Source: Burkholderia pyrrocinia
GTDB taxonomy: Bacteria; Pseudomonadota; Gammaproteobacteria; Burkholderiales; Burkholderiaceae
Assembly: GCF_018417535.1 (NCBI RefSeq)
Contig: NZ_CP070977.1
Location: 2,108,001 to 2,172,000 of the forward strand
Reading direction: 5' to 3'
DNA: 64,000 bases
A model generated the notes under the pieces. It worked only from the letters and a program-made list of their open reading frames with translations, did no database searches and had not been told where the DNA came from. A program made the position numbers and the translations under genes. This document shows, in pieces, positions 27,580 through 37,088 of the stretch (position 1 is the stretch's first letter; the number at the start of each line of letters is the position of its first letter).

Positions 27580-28974
27580 TCAGAACGGCAGCTTGACGTC
27601 CGGCTTCGCGGCCGTCAGCACACGGCGGAAGTCTTCCTGGATCCGCTTGAGCCCTTCCTGCGTCTCGGACTCGAAACGCATCACGACGACCGGCGTCGTG
27701 TTCGACGAACGCGCGAGGCCGAAGCCGTCCGGGTACTCGACGCGCAGGCCGTCGATCGTCACGACTTCCTCGGCGCCGTCGAACTTCGCCTCTTTCTGCA
27801 GCTTGTCGATCAGGCGGAAGTTCTCGCCCTCGTCGAGCCAGAGCTGCAGCTCGGGCGTGCTCATCGCGTCCGGCAGCCCGTTGAGCAGCGCGCTCGGGTC
27901 GGCCGTCTTCGTGAGGATCTCGAGCAGGCGCGCGCCCGTGTAGAGGCCGTCGTCGAAGCCGTACCAGCGATCCTTGAAGAACACGTGGCCGCTCATTTCA
28001 CCGGCGAGCGGCGCACCCGTCTCGCGCAGCTTCGCCTTCACGAGCGAGTGGCCCGTCTTCCACATCAGCGGCTCGCCGCCCTTCGACTTCACCCACTGCG
28101 CGAGGTGGCGCGTGCACTTCACGTCGTAGATGATCTGCGCGCCCGGGTTGCGCGACAGCACTTCTTCCGCGAACAGCATCAGCTGGCGGTCCGGATAGAT
28201 GATCTGGCCATCCTTCGTGACGACGCCAAGGCGGTCGCCGTCGCCGTCGAACGCGAAGCCGAGCTCGGCATCGGTGTCCTTCAGCGCCTGGATCACGTCC
28301 TGCAGGTTTTCCGGGTGCGCGGGATCGGGGTGGTGGTTCGGGAACGTGCCGTCGATGTCGGTGAAGCGCTCGACGAGTTCGCAGCCGAGCGCCTTGAACA
28401 GGCGCGTCGCGAGCGGGCCCGCGACGCCGTTGCCGGCGTCGACGACGAGCTTCAGCGGCCGCGCGAGCTTCACGTCGCCGACGATGCGCGCGATGTACTG
28501 ATCGGCGACGTCGACCTGCTCATAGGTGCCGCTGCCCGTCTCGAAGCGCTCGTCGACGATGCGGCGGTACAGCGCCTGGATCTGCTCGCCGTAGATCGCG
28601 GCGCCGCGCAGCACCATCTTGAAGCCGTTGTAGTCGGGCGGGTTGTGGCTGCCCGTGACGACGATGCACGAATCGACGCGGCGCTCGCCGCCCTTCAGCG
28701 CAAGCGGCACGCTCGCCGCGAAATAACCGACCGGCGTAGGCACCATGCCGACATCGACGACGTCGACGCCGGCCGCACGCAGGCCGTCGGCCAGTGCGCC
28801 GACGAGCTCGGGGCCGGACAGGCGACCGTCGCGCGCGACGACGACCGCGTCGCCGCCCTGGGCGCGCACTTCGCTGCCGAATGCCCGGCCGATCCCGCGC
28901 GCCGTGTCGACGTCGAGCGTCTTGCCGACCACGCCACGAATGTCATATGCCTTGAAGATGGATTGGGAGATCAT
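27580..28974 (-). CDS. Phosphomannomutase/phosphoglucomutase (AlgC/ManB family)
   Basis: This 464-residue enzyme interconverts hexose 6- and 1-phosphates, supplying mannose-1-phosphate for GDP-mannose and glucose-1-phosphate for dTDP- and UDP-sugars. The phosphoserine loop is TGSHNPPDYNGFK, the metal loop DGDGDRLG, the sugar-binding GEMSGH and the phosphate-binding RSSNTTPV. It is a full-length alpha-D-phosphohexomutase. It sits at the edge of the glycan region and should feed both manC and rmlA products there. Confidence 0.93.
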   Translation of the reverse strand: MISQSIFKAYDIRGVVGKTLDVDTARGIGRAFGSEVRAQGGDAVVVARDGRLSGPELVGALADGLRAAGVDVVDVGMVPTPVGYFAASVPLALKGGERRVDSCIVVTGSHNPPDYNGFKMVLRGAAIYGEQIQALYRRIVDERFETGSGTYEQVDVADQYIARIVGDVKLARPLKLVVDAGNGVAGPLATRLFKALGCELVERFTDIDGTFPNHHPDPAHPENLQDVIQALKDTDAELGFAFDGDGDRLGVVTKDGQIIYPDRQLMLFAEEVLSRNPGAQIIYDVKCTRHLAQWVKSKGGEPLMWKTGHSLVKAKLRETGAPLAGEMSGHVFFKDRWYGFDDGLYTGARLLEILTKTADPSALLNGLPDAMSTPELQLWLDEGENFRLIDKLQKEAKFDGAEEVVTIDGLRVEYPDGFGLARSSNTTPVVVMRFESETQEGLKRIQEDFRRVLTAAKPDVKLPF

Positions 28975-29100
28975 CGATTCTCTTCTCTCTCGGTTGCGTG
29001 CATGGAAAATTGTCTGGCCGCTTCTCGCCGGTGCCGCGCATGATACATGCGGGCCCGGCGAAACAAGGAACGGAACGGCTGGAGCGGCCCCGATCCCACT

Positions 29101-29106
29101 TATAAT
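29101..29106 (+). promoter_or_regulatory. Probable -10 element for the flippase operon
   Basis: TATAAT, a perfect -10 hexamer, lies 115 bases before the first gene of the 29222-34658 operon. No good -35 hexamer is seen at the right distance, so only the -10 is claimed. Confidence 0.4.
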
Positions 29107-29221
29107 CGCGGGTTTCGATGACGCGCATGTCGCCCATTTTAATGCCTAGCCGACCCGCCGCCGCCAACCTGCAGCCTCCGGGCGCCCTGCCGGCCGCCCT
29201 GCGTGCGTGCGGCCGCCGCGC

Positions 29222-30478
29222 ATGCTGAAGCGCTTCGGCAACCCGGATGTCGCGAAGGCCGTCGCGAACCTCGTCTGGCTGGGGCTCGAACGGCTCACGC
29301 AGATCGGCGTCGCGATCGCGATCAGCGGTCTTCTGGCCCGTTATTTCGGGCCGGATGTGTTCGGCAAATGGCAGTATGCGAATACGCTCCTCCTGGTACT
29401 GGCGCCGCTCACCTGGGTGTGCGGCGCGGAAATCCTCGTTCCGACCATCGTCCAGCGCCCGCCCGCCCAGCTCGGCGCGGTGCTCGGCAGCGCGTTCGCG
29501 CTGCGCATCGCCGTATCGGCCGCCGCGCTCGTTGCGACCTCGATCGCGATCGCCGCGGGCGCCTTCGATCCGCTGGTCGGCGCGATGCTCGCGGGCCTGG
29601 CGGTCACGATGGTTTTTCGCGAGCCATTCGTCGGATTGATCAACGCGTGGCTGCAAAGCATGACCTACAGCAAGCCGCAGCTCGTCACCAGCATGGTCAC
29701 CGCGCTGGCGAAGGCGCTGCTCGTCTGGCTGCTGGTCCGCGCGGCCGCCGGCCCCGCGCGCTTCGGGTGGCTGTGGGCGCTCGAGGCCGCCGCGATCGGC
29801 TTCGCGCTGCTGCTGTACTACCGGCATCGTAACGGCGGCGCGCTCGGCTGGACGTTCGATAAACCGCTGTTCAGGCACTTTGCGACGGCCGGCACCGTGT
29901 TCTGGCTCGGCCTCATCTGCATGTACCTGTTCCTGAAGCTCGACCGCCTGATGCTCGAGCGTCACGTGTCGTTCGCCGATCTCGGCCGCTACTCGGCCGC
30001 GCAGCAACTCAACGAGAACTGGATCACGCTCGCGCTGATGCTCGCGCAGACGATCGCGCCCGCATTCGTCTACCGCGTGCAGGACGTCGCGCGGCTGCGC
30101 CGCAACATCGTCCGGCTGATCGCGATGACGGCCGGCCTGATGACGGCCGGCGCGCTCGTGCTCGACGCGGCCGCCCCGCTGATCGTCGGCAAGGTGTTCG
30201 GCCGCGGCTACGAGGCATCGGTCGACATCTTCCGCTGGGCCGTCTGGCTGTCCGTGCCGGCCGGCATCGAGGCGATAGGCAATCTTATCGTTCTCAAATA
30301 TCAAGCAAAATTCGTGTTGCTGTCGAAATGGCTGCTCGCGCTGGCGATCGCCGCGCTCGTCAACCTGTTCGCGATCCCACGGCTGGGCCTGTACGGCGCA
30401 CTCGTCGGGCTGGCGACCGGCTACCTGGCCGCCGCCGCCGTCAATTTTTATTACATCCGTTTCAAGCTGCAAACATGA
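29222..30478 (+). CDS. Wzx-like polysaccharide flippase
   Basis: This 418-residue protein has about 12 transmembrane helices and belongs to the MOP/MATE-like polysaccharide exporter family. It contains GLLARYFGPDVFGKW, the charged loop FLKLDRLMLERH and PRLGLYGALVGLATG. Such proteins flip undecaprenyl-linked glycan units to the periplasm. ATG 29222 is used; a GTG at 29207 is an alternative and neither has a strong ribosome-binding site. It overlaps the next glycosyltransferase by four bases (ATGA). Confidence 0.82.
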   Translation: MLKRFGNPDVAKAVANLVWLGLERLTQIGVAIAISGLLARYFGPDVFGKWQYANTLLLVLAPLTWVCGAEILVPTIVQRPPAQLGAVLGSAFALRIAVSAAALVATSIAIAAGAFDPLVGAMLAGLAVTMVFREPFVGLINAWLQSMTYSKPQLVTSMVTALAKALLVWLLVRAAAGPARFGWLWALEAAAIGFALLLYYRHRNGGALGWTFDKPLFRHFATAGTVFWLGLICMYLFLKLDRLMLERHVSFADLGRYSAAQQLNENWITLALMLAQTIAPAFVYRVQDVARLRRNIVRLIAMTAGLMTAGALVLDAAAPLIVGKVFGRGYEASVDIFRWAVWLSVPAGIEAIGNLIVLKYQAKFVLLSKWLLALAIAALVNLFAIPRLGLYGALVGLATGYLAAAAVNFYYIRFKLQT

Positions 30479-31299
30479 CGCCCCCCGCTTGCCCGCCCCC
30501 GCTCGACGACGTGGCCGTGCTGATGCCGGCCTACAACGGGCACGACGACGTCGCCCGGACCCTCGCGTCGTTTCGCGAGGACGCGCCCGTACACGTCCTG
30601 ATCGTCGACGACGGCAGCACGCCGCCGATCGTCGCGCCCGACCTGCCCGGCCTCATGATCGAAGTGCTGCGCATGCCCCGGAACGGCGGCATCGAGCGCG
30701 CGCTCGCGGCCGGCATCGACGCGCTCGCGGCGCGCGGCTTCCGCTATGCGGCGCGCATCGACGCGGGCGATCTCGCCGCGCCGCAGCGCCTCGCGAAACA
30801 GCGCGCGTATCTCGGCGCCCATCCGCGCGTGGCCTGCGTCGGCATGTGGACGCAGGTCGTGTCGCGCGCCGGCGAACCGCGTTTCATGCTGACGCCGCCC
30901 GCCGATCCGCGCACGCTGCGCCGCACGCGCTTCCTGCGCTCGCCGCTCGTGCATCCGTCGGTGATGCTGCGCACCGACGCCGTGCTGGAAGTCGGCAACT
31001 ATCGCGCGAAATACCGCGCGGCCGAGGATCTCGATCTTTTTTTACGGTTAATGCAACGCTACGATTGCGCGAACCTGCCGGAACTCGGCCTCTATTACGA
31101 ACTCAACGAGGGCGGGATCAGTGCGACCAAGCGCCGGCGCCAGCTGGTATCGACGCTGTCGCTGCTGCTGAGCCACTTCAACGCGCTGAACCCGTACGAC
31201 TGGGCCGGCCTCGCCAAGAACCTGATGCATTTCGTGACGCCATACCGCACGCTGCAGCGGATCAAGCAGACGCTGTTCGCCGCGCGGCCGTCCGCTTAG
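30475..31299 (+). CDS. Family 2 glycosyltransferase
   Basis: This 274-residue GT-A fold protein has the nucleotide-binding stretch VAVLMPAYNGHDDVARTL, the conserved DDGS (VDDGSTPP) and a DAGD sequence (RIDAGDLA) in the DXD position. RAAEDLDLFLRLM provides the acceptor/catalytic ED region. It adds an unknown sugar in the cytoplasm. It is translationally coupled to the flippase gene. Confidence 0.87.
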   Translation: MTPPACPPPLDDVAVLMPAYNGHDDVARTLASFREDAPVHVLIVDDGSTPPIVAPDLPGLMIEVLRMPRNGGIERALAAGIDALAARGFRYAARIDAGDLAAPQRLAKQRAYLGAHPRVACVGMWTQVVSRAGEPRFMLTPPADPRTLRRTRFLRSPLVHPSVMLRTDAVLEVGNYRAKYRAAEDLDLFLRLMQRYDCANLPELGLYYELNEGGISATKRRRQLVSTLSLLLSHFNALNPYDWAGLAKNLMHFVTPYRTLQRIKQTLFAARPSA

Positions 31300-31329
31300 C
31301 GCTCATCCGGCCCCTTCGGCATTTCGACG

Positions 31330-31349
31330 CTTTATTTTTTCTTTTTTTC
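31330..31349 (+). promoter_or_regulatory. T-rich leader without Shine-Dalgarno
   Basis: The 20 bases before the ATG are almost entirely pyrimidine (CTTTATTTTTTCTTTTTTTC with one A), with no purine-rich ribosome-binding site. Such U-rich leaders can be recognised by ribosomal protein S1 or could be slippery tracts affecting expression. Confidence 0.4.
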
Positions 31350-32486
31350 ATGTCCGCCACCTCCCCGCTGCGCATCGCGCTCGTCTGCAACACGGCCTGG
31401 GCGATCTACACGTACCGCCACGGGCTGATCCGTGCGCTCGTCGCGCGCGGCGCCGAGGTCATCGTGATCGCGCCGCACGACCGCACGGTGCCGCTGCTCG
31501 AGCAGATGGGCTGCCGCTACGTGGCGCTCGCGGTCGCGTCGAAAGGCACGAGCCCGCGCGAGGATCTCCGCACGCTCGCCGCGCTGGTGCGTCACTACCG
31601 TGCGCTGAAGCCCGATCTCGTGTTCCATTACACGATCAAGCCGAACATCTACGGCTCGGTCGCCGCGTGGCTCGCGCGCGTGCCGTCGATCGCGGTGACG
31701 ACGGGGCTCGGTTACGTATTCATCCAGAAGAGCCGTGCGGCGAGCGTCGCGAAGCGCCTGTACCGGTTCGCGTTCCGCTTCCCGCGTGAAATCTGGTTCC
31801 TGAACCGCGACGATCTCGCGACCTTCACCGACGAGCAGTTGCTCGCGCATCCCGACCGTGCACGGCTGCTGCACGGCGAGGGCGTCGATCTCGAACAGTT
31901 CGCGCCCGTGCCGCTGCCCGCCGGCGACGCGCCCGTCTTCATCCTGATCGGCCGGCTGCTGTGGGACAAGGGCGTGCGCGAATACGTGGAGGCCGCACGC
32001 ATCGTGCGGGCCCGCTTCCCGAGCGCGCGCTTCCAGCTGCTCGGGCCGCTCGGCGTCGACAATCCGAGCGCGATCGGCCGCGCGGATGTCGACGCGTGGG
32101 TCGGCGAAGGCATCGTCGAGTATCTTGGCGAAGCGCACGACGTGCGCCCGCAGATCGCGGCCGCCGATTGCGTCGTGCTGCCGTCGTACCGCGAAGGCGT
32201 GCCGCGCACGCTGATGGAAGCATCGGCGATGGGCCGCCCGATCGTCGCGACCGACGTGCCGGGCTGCCGCGACGTCGTCGCCGACGGCGCAACGGGCTTC
32301 CTGTGCCGCGTGCGCGACAGCGCGAGCCTCGCGGAGCAACTGCTCCGCATGATCGAACTCGGAGCCACCGGACGCGATGCGATGGGCGCGCGCGGCCGGC
32401 AGAAGGTCACGGCGGAATTCGACGAGCAGCAGGTCGTCGAACGTTACCGGCAGACCATACATTCGTTGACAGGCATCACCCTCTGA
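31350..32486 (+). CDS. Family 4 glycosyltransferase
   Basis: This 378-residue GT-B protein has the N-terminal lobe LRIALVCNTAWAIYTYRHGL and the C-terminal nucleotide-binding lobe with IGRLLWDKGVREYV and the E-x7-E motif in SYREGVPRTLMEASAMGRP. It is close to WbpT/PglA-like GT4 enzymes using UDP-N-acetyl-galactosamine or similar. The ATG is preceded by a 20-base T-rich stretch with no Shine-Dalgarno, unusual for this operon. galE follows after 15 bases. Confidence 0.87.
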   Translation: MSATSPLRIALVCNTAWAIYTYRHGLIRALVARGAEVIVIAPHDRTVPLLEQMGCRYVALAVASKGTSPREDLRTLAALVRHYRALKPDLVFHYTIKPNIYGSVAAWLARVPSIAVTTGLGYVFIQKSRAASVAKRLYRFAFRFPREIWFLNRDDLATFTDEQLLAHPDRARLLHGEGVDLEQFAPVPLPAGDAPVFILIGRLLWDKGVREYVEAARIVRARFPSARFQLLGPLGVDNPSAIGRADVDAWVGEGIVEYLGEAHDVRPQIAAADCVVLPSYREGVPRTLMEASAMGRPIVATDVPGCRDVVADGATGFLCRVRDSASLAEQLLRMIELGATGRDAMGARGRQKVTAEFDEQQVVERYRQTIHSLTGITL

Positions 32487-32501
32487 AGGAGCGCATCAGC
32501 T

Positions 32502-33524
32502 ATGACCGCTAAAGGCACCATCCTCGTTACCGGCGGAGCGGGCTATATCGGCTCGCACACGGCCGTCGAGCTGCTCGACAACGGCTACGATGTCGTGATC
32601 GTCGACAACCTCGTCAACAGCAAGGCCGAGTCCGTGCGGCGCATCGAGCGGATCACGGGCAGGACGCCCGCGTTCCACCAGGTCGACGTGTGCGACGAAG
32701 CCGCGCTCGCGAAGGTGTTCGACGCGCACCCGATCACCGGCACGATCCATTTCGCGGCGCTCAAGGCCGTCGGCGAATCGGTCGCGAAACCGCTCGAGTA
32801 CTACCAGAACAACATCGGCGGCCTGCTCGCCGTGCTCAAGGTCATGCGCGAGCGCAACGTCAGGCAGTTCGTGTTCAGCTCGTCCGCGACCGTGTACGGC
32901 GTGCCCGAGCGCTCGCCGATCGACGAATCGTTCCCGCTGTCCGCGACGAACCCGTACGGCCAGTCGAAGCTGATCGCCGAGCAGATCCTGCGCGATCTCG
33001 AGGTGTCAGACCCGGCGTGGCGCATCGCGACGCTGCGCTACTTCAACCCGGTCGGCGCGCATGCGAGCGGGCTGATCGGCGAGGATCCGGCCGGCATCCC
33101 GAACAACCTGATGCCGTATGTCGCGCAGGTCGCCGTCGGCAAGCTGGAAAAGCTGCGCGTGTTCGGCTCCGACTACCCGACGCCGGACGGCACGGGCGTG
33201 CGCGACTACATTCACGTCGTCGATCTCGCGAAGGGGCACATCGCCGCGCTCGACGCGCTGGCGAAGCGCGACGCGAGCTTCGTCGTAAACCTCGGCACGG
33301 GCCAGGGCTACAGCGTGCTGGAAGTCGTGCGCGCGTTCGAGAAGGCGTCGGGCCGCCCGGTGCCGTACGAACTCGTCGCGCGCCGCCCGGGCGACATCGC
33401 CGAGTGCTACGCGAACCCGCAGGCCGCGGCCGACATCATCGGCTGGCGCGCGACGCTCGGCATCGAGGAAATGTGTGCCGACCACTGGCGCTGGCAGGAG
33501 GGGAACCCGCGCGGTTTTGTATAA
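32502..33524 (+). CDS. galE: UDP-glucose 4-epimerase GalE
   Basis: GalE interconverts UDP-glucose and UDP-galactose (and possibly the N-acetyl forms). This 340-residue SDR protein has the NAD loop GGAGYIGSH, the catalytic Ser in SSSATVYG and Y-x3-K in NPYGQSKL, and the family segments ALKAVGES and RDYIHVVDLAKGH. Length is standard. It is the fourth gene of the operon starting with the flippase and likely supplies galactose for that glycan. Confidence 0.93.
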   Translation: MTAKGTILVTGGAGYIGSHTAVELLDNGYDVVIVDNLVNSKAESVRRIERITGRTPAFHQVDVCDEAALAKVFDAHPITGTIHFAALKAVGESVAKPLEYYQNNIGGLLAVLKVMRERNVRQFVFSSSATVYGVPERSPIDESFPLSATNPYGQSKLIAEQILRDLEVSDPAWRIATLRYFNPVGAHASGLIGEDPAGIPNNLMPYVAQVAVGKLEKLRVFGSDYPTPDGTGVRDYIHVVDLAKGHIAALDALAKRDASFVVNLGTGQGYSVLEVVRAFEKASGRPVPYELVARRPGDIAECYANPQAAADIIGWRATLGIEEMCADHWRWQEGNPRGFV

Positions 33525-33551
33525 TCCGCTGTCCATTTTTCGAGCGACCCC

Positions 33552-34658
33552 ATGCTCAGCTTCGCGTCCGGCTTTATCGTCTCCCTGCTCGTCACGCTGT
33601 TCATCGTGCGCTACGCGCACCTTCACGAGAAATTCTCGATCGACAGCGACCTGGCCGGCGTGCAGAAATTCCACGTGCGGCCCGTGCCGCGGGTCGGGGG
33701 CATCGGGATCCTCGCGGGCGTCGTCATTGCCGCGCTGGTGCTGTCCCGGCACTACCCGACGATCTCCGGCAGCATTCTGGGCATCGCCGCCTGCGGGCTG
33801 CCGGCGTTCCTGTCCGGCCTCGTCGAGGACCTGACCAAGCGCGTGTCGCCGCGCGCGCGGCTGCTGTGCACGATGGGTGCGGCCGCGCTCGCGTTCTGGC
33901 TGCTGGGCATCAAGGTCACGCGCATCAGCGTGCCGCCGCTCGATTTCCTGCTCCACTACGTGGTCATTTCGGCGTTCGTCACCGTGCTCGCGGTCGCGGC
34001 GCTCGCGAATGCGATCAACATCATCGACGGCTTCAACGGACTCGCGTCGATGGTCAGCTTCATGATGTTCGCGTCGCTCGCGTACGTGGCGTTCCAGGTC
34101 CGCGACCCAGTCGTGATGTCCGCGTCGATCATCATGATGGGCGCCGTGCTCGGCTTCTTCCTGTGGAATTTCCCGGCCGGCCTGATCTTTCTCGGCGACG
34201 GCGGCGCGTATTTCATCGGCTTCATGCTCGCGGAGCTCGCGATCCTGCTCGTGATGCGCAATCGCGAGGTGTCCGCGTGGTACCCGGTGCTGCTGTTCAT
34301 GTACCCGATCTTCGAGACCTGCTTCTCGATCTACCGGAAGAAATTCATCCGCGGGATGTCACCCGGCATTCCGGACGGCGTGCACCTGCACATGCTCGTG
34401 TACAAGCGGCTGATGCGCTGGGCCGTCGGCACGAAGCACGCGCACGACCTGACGCGCCGCAATTCGCTGACGTCGCCGTACCTGTGGCTGCTATGCCTCG
34501 TCGCGGTGATACCCGCGACGCTGTTCTGGCGGCACACGGTGCACCTGTTCGTGTTCGTCGTGCTGTTCGCGCTGACCTACGTGTGGCTGTACCTCAGCAT
34601 CGTGCGGTTCAGGGCGCCGAGATGGATGGTGGTGAGGAAGGCACGGCGCGGGCATTGA
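33552..34658 (+). CDS. WecA/MraY-superfamily lipid-linked sugar-1-phosphate transferase
   Basis: This 368-residue protein of about 11 membrane helices transfers a sugar-1-phosphate to undecaprenyl phosphate, the first step of O-antigen or capsule assembly. Motifs present are KFHVRPVPRVGGIGI, the metal-binding NAINIIDGFNGLA (Asp-Gly), FLGDGGAYFIGFML (G-D, with GGA in place of the usual xGS) and IPDGVHLHML near the cytosolic His motif. It is one of two such genes here (compare 39315-40331). It ends convergent to the protease gene. Confidence 0.85.
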   Translation: MLSFASGFIVSLLVTLFIVRYAHLHEKFSIDSDLAGVQKFHVRPVPRVGGIGILAGVVIAALVLSRHYPTISGSILGIAACGLPAFLSGLVEDLTKRVSPRARLLCTMGAAALAFWLLGIKVTRISVPPLDFLLHYVVISAFVTVLAVAALANAINIIDGFNGLASMVSFMMFASLAYVAFQVRDPVVMSASIIMMGAVLGFFLWNFPAGLIFLGDGGAYFIGFMLAELAILLVMRNREVSAWYPVLLFMYPIFETCFSIYRKKFIRGMSPGIPDGVHLHMLVYKRLMRWAVGTKHAHDLTRRNSLTSPYLWLLCLVAVIPATLFWRHTVHLFVFVVLFALTYVWLYLSIVRFRAPRWMVVRKARRGH

Positions 34659-34727
34659 GCGGCCTGTCGCCAACCGAAGCCGGCGGTTTCCGGCGCCTCA
34701 AGGCCCGCCCACGCAACGAGCGGAACA

Positions 34728-37088
34728 CTAGCTTCCCGTAGTATTGGTGCTCCAGTGCGGCACTTGCGTATAGATCACGACGTTGCCGTCGTCCTGAACG
34801 TAGGTGACTGCACCCGGATTTCCACCGGTGTTGGAATACCAGAGCGGCGTGTGCGTCGAACTGTAGACGACCAGATTGCCATCCGTTTGCATCGTGGCAT
34901 AGGCGCCCGCATGACCGTACGTACCGGAATTCCACTGCGGAACGCCTTGGCGAAGCAGCACCAAATTGCCGTCGCCCTGCATGACCAGCACGTTTGCGCC
35001 GTTGCCTGAAGTAAAGCCTTGGCCGCTGCTGATGGTGACGCCGCCTTTCCAGACGGCAGGGCCGCTCGAGGAGTTGACGTATCCCGTCGTAGCGGTCGCG
35101 GTGGAAAATACCGGGATAGCCGATTCGTAGATCACCATGTTGCCGTCGTCCTGAACGGCCAGGTATTGAGCATGAGACGTGCCATTGGTCGACGAGAACC
35201 AGAGCGCCTTGCCACTCGCGCTGTAGACCACAAAGTTGCCATCGGTCTGGAAGGCCGCATAGGCGCCGGCATTTCCGGAAGCTCTGGAATTCCACACCGC
35301 AACGCCATTGGTCGTGTTGTAAAGCACGAGGTTGCCGTCGTATTGCATGGCGAGTTCATGGTTCCTGGACGGCGAATACAGCGTTTGCCCCGGGTTGAGT
35401 GTTGTACCTTCATTCACGACACCGCCGTAGATGGGAGACGTTGGAGCGCATATTGCGGAATGCAGGACGCTTATGTTCGGCGAGCCCCAGCCGGTGACAA
35501 AGTCCCATCCCGGACCGGCGCTGTATGCGCCGTTCGACCCGTAGGTGACATCGCGAAAGATGGCCGGAGTTGTTGCTTGAACGCTGTATAAGGTGGGCGC
35601 AGCGAATCCCGGGGCCGTCGCGCAAGAGCCGGAGAGCATGCGCGCCCAGGTTGCCGCAAACAGCGGCGCGGCCAGACTTGTCCCTCCCACGGTCAGCAGT
35701 TGTCCACCGGCAATGACCAGCGCACCGCTGTCGGGATCGGCATCAAACGCTAGATCCGGGACGCCCCGATAGGCCCGCCCATTGAGCTGGGATAGGTTCG
35801 ACTGCCAAGCGGGAATGGGCTCCACGACGCTGATGCCACCACCGCTGTAGTCCCAGGCCGTCTCGCCGGCGAAGCTTCCATTCGCGTTCGTGTACAGGCT
35901 TGTGCCGCCCACGGCTACGACATAGGGAGAGCTTGCCGGGTATTCCACCGAGGTGCCGGAACAGCCGTAGGCAACGCTGCCTGAATCCCCCGAACTGACC
36001 GAGAAAGTCTGTCCTTGCGCTACGGCGAGTTTGAGCAGCAGATCGATTGACGTCGTTGGTGCCTGGTTCTCGCATCCGCCAATCGACATGTTGATGACCC
36101 GGGCGGTATTGTTTGCCACCGCCAGATTGATGGCGGAAGCCATATCGATCCACGCGAAGGATGACGCAACGTAGAAATCGAGTTGCTTGAGGCCGCCGGA
36201 CATTCCGACAATGCTTTGGCTATCGAGCGACCATTCGACGTTCGCACTCGTGTCGGCGCTTGGTATCCCGGCATTGATGACCGAGACGGGTACGGCGGGC
36301 AGTTGGTTGTTGTTTTCGAAGGTAGTCAGGTCGATAAGCGGTTGTGTCAGGTTTCCTTCGGCAATGATCCCCACCGTGATGTTGCCGGCCGTTGGAGCGC
36401 TGCCGACGGAATAGATGCCGGGAAAAGCCGTCGGGTTATGACCTACCGTGATTGCGGCTGTCGACGGCGCGCTTGCATTATGCGCACCGCCCGTGAGCGA
36501 AGCCCGGACGCTGTGCGGATGCAAGCGGGTCGCGGTATCCAGTCCCAAAACCGATTGAACGACCCCGCTGATCGCATCGGGCACCGTCTCGGCGGTGAGG
36601 TTGACATGCGTCCGGCTGCCATCCGCCATCGCGACCGGCACCAGCGTCGTCCTGAACACGCCGGATACCACATTGGCCGGGGCATCGGCTTCGACGATCA
36701 TGTTGTTGCCGGCTGCCGTGATGTTAGTGAAGCCATTACTTCGCAGGTAGGCCTTCACGGTCGAAACCTGCCCGGCCGTGGGAGCGTACTGCGCGGCGAC
36801 CTGCACCGAGGTCAGCACGGCACCGAAATTGGCGCTGCCACGAGTCCTTGCCTGCTGCAGAAATCTATCCAATGCGGCTTCGTTGTTGAGCTTGAGTACC
36901 AGCGCAACATGGACGGGCGTCGTGGCGCTCAACGGCGCCAAACCTACAACATTGCCTGCGGCCCGCAGTTCCGACAACTTGTACGCCTGCGCAGTGACCG
37001 CCGTCGGGCTGTCGCCGCCCCCGCAGCTTGCAAGCGCGAACACCGCGAGTGCCGCGATCACCGATCTGGCAATGTGCTCGGTCTTCAT
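34728..37088 (-). CDS. Lipoprotein S53 (sedolisin/pro-kumamolisin) peptidase with two bulb-type lectin domains
   Basis: The 786-residue protein begins with a signal and lipobox LASC (Cys22). Residues about 55-190 form the pro-kumamolisin propeptide. The S53 catalytic domain follows (about 215-550) with Glu285 and Asp289 (EWSLD), oxyanion Asp368 (SSGDSG) and nucleophile Ser471 (GGTSLAAP), plus a calcium-site-like FRDVT and GPGWDFVTGWGSP. Two bulb-type mannose-binding lectin domains complete it (about 557-670 and 675-786). They carry six QxDxNxVxY motifs near residues 582, 614, 646, 704, 734 and 765. S53 enzymes work at acidic pH. The gene is AT-richer than its neighbours, so probably acquired. 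Confidence 0.88.
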   Translation of the reverse strand: MKTEHIARSVIAALAVFALASCGGGDSPTAVTAQAYKLSELRAAGNVVGLAPLSATTPVHVALVLKLNNEAALDRFLQQARTRGSANFGAVLTSVQVAAQYAPTAGQVSTVKAYLRSNGFTNITAAGNNMIVEADAPANVVSGVFRTTLVPVAMADGSRTHVNLTAETVPDAISGVVQSVLGLDTATRLHPHSVRASLTGGAHNASAPSTAAITVGHNPTAFPGIYSVGSAPTAGNITVGIIAEGNLTQPLIDLTTFENNNQLPAVPVSVINAGIPSADTSANVEWSLDSQSIVGMSGGLKQLDFYVASSFAWIDMASAINLAVANNTARVINMSIGGCENQAPTTSIDLLLKLAVAQGQTFSVSSGDSGSVAYGCSGTSVEYPASSPYVVAVGGTSLYTNANGSFAGETAWDYSGGGISVVEPIPAWQSNLSQLNGRAYRGVPDLAFDADPDSGALVIAGGQLLTVGGTSLAAPLFAATWARMLSGSCATAPGFAAPTLYSVQATTPAIFRDVTYGSNGAYSAGPGWDFVTGWGSPNISVLHSAICAPTSPIYGGVVNEGTTLNPGQTLYSPSRNHELAMQYDGNLVLYNTTNGVAVWNSRASGNAGAYAAFQTDGNFVVYSASGKALWFSSTNGTSHAQYLAVQDDGNMVIYESAIPVFSTATATTGYVNSSSGPAVWKGGVTISSGQGFTSGNGANVLVMQGDGNLVLLRQGVPQWNSGTYGHAGAYATMQTDGNLVVYSSTHTPLWYSNTGGNPGAVTYVQDDGNVVIYTQVPHWSTNTTGS

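Noticed and set aside
34740..35410. Repetitive DNA in the 3' part of the S53 protease gene
   Set aside because: The repeats are explained by six lectin QxDxNxVxY motifs in two tandem protein domains.
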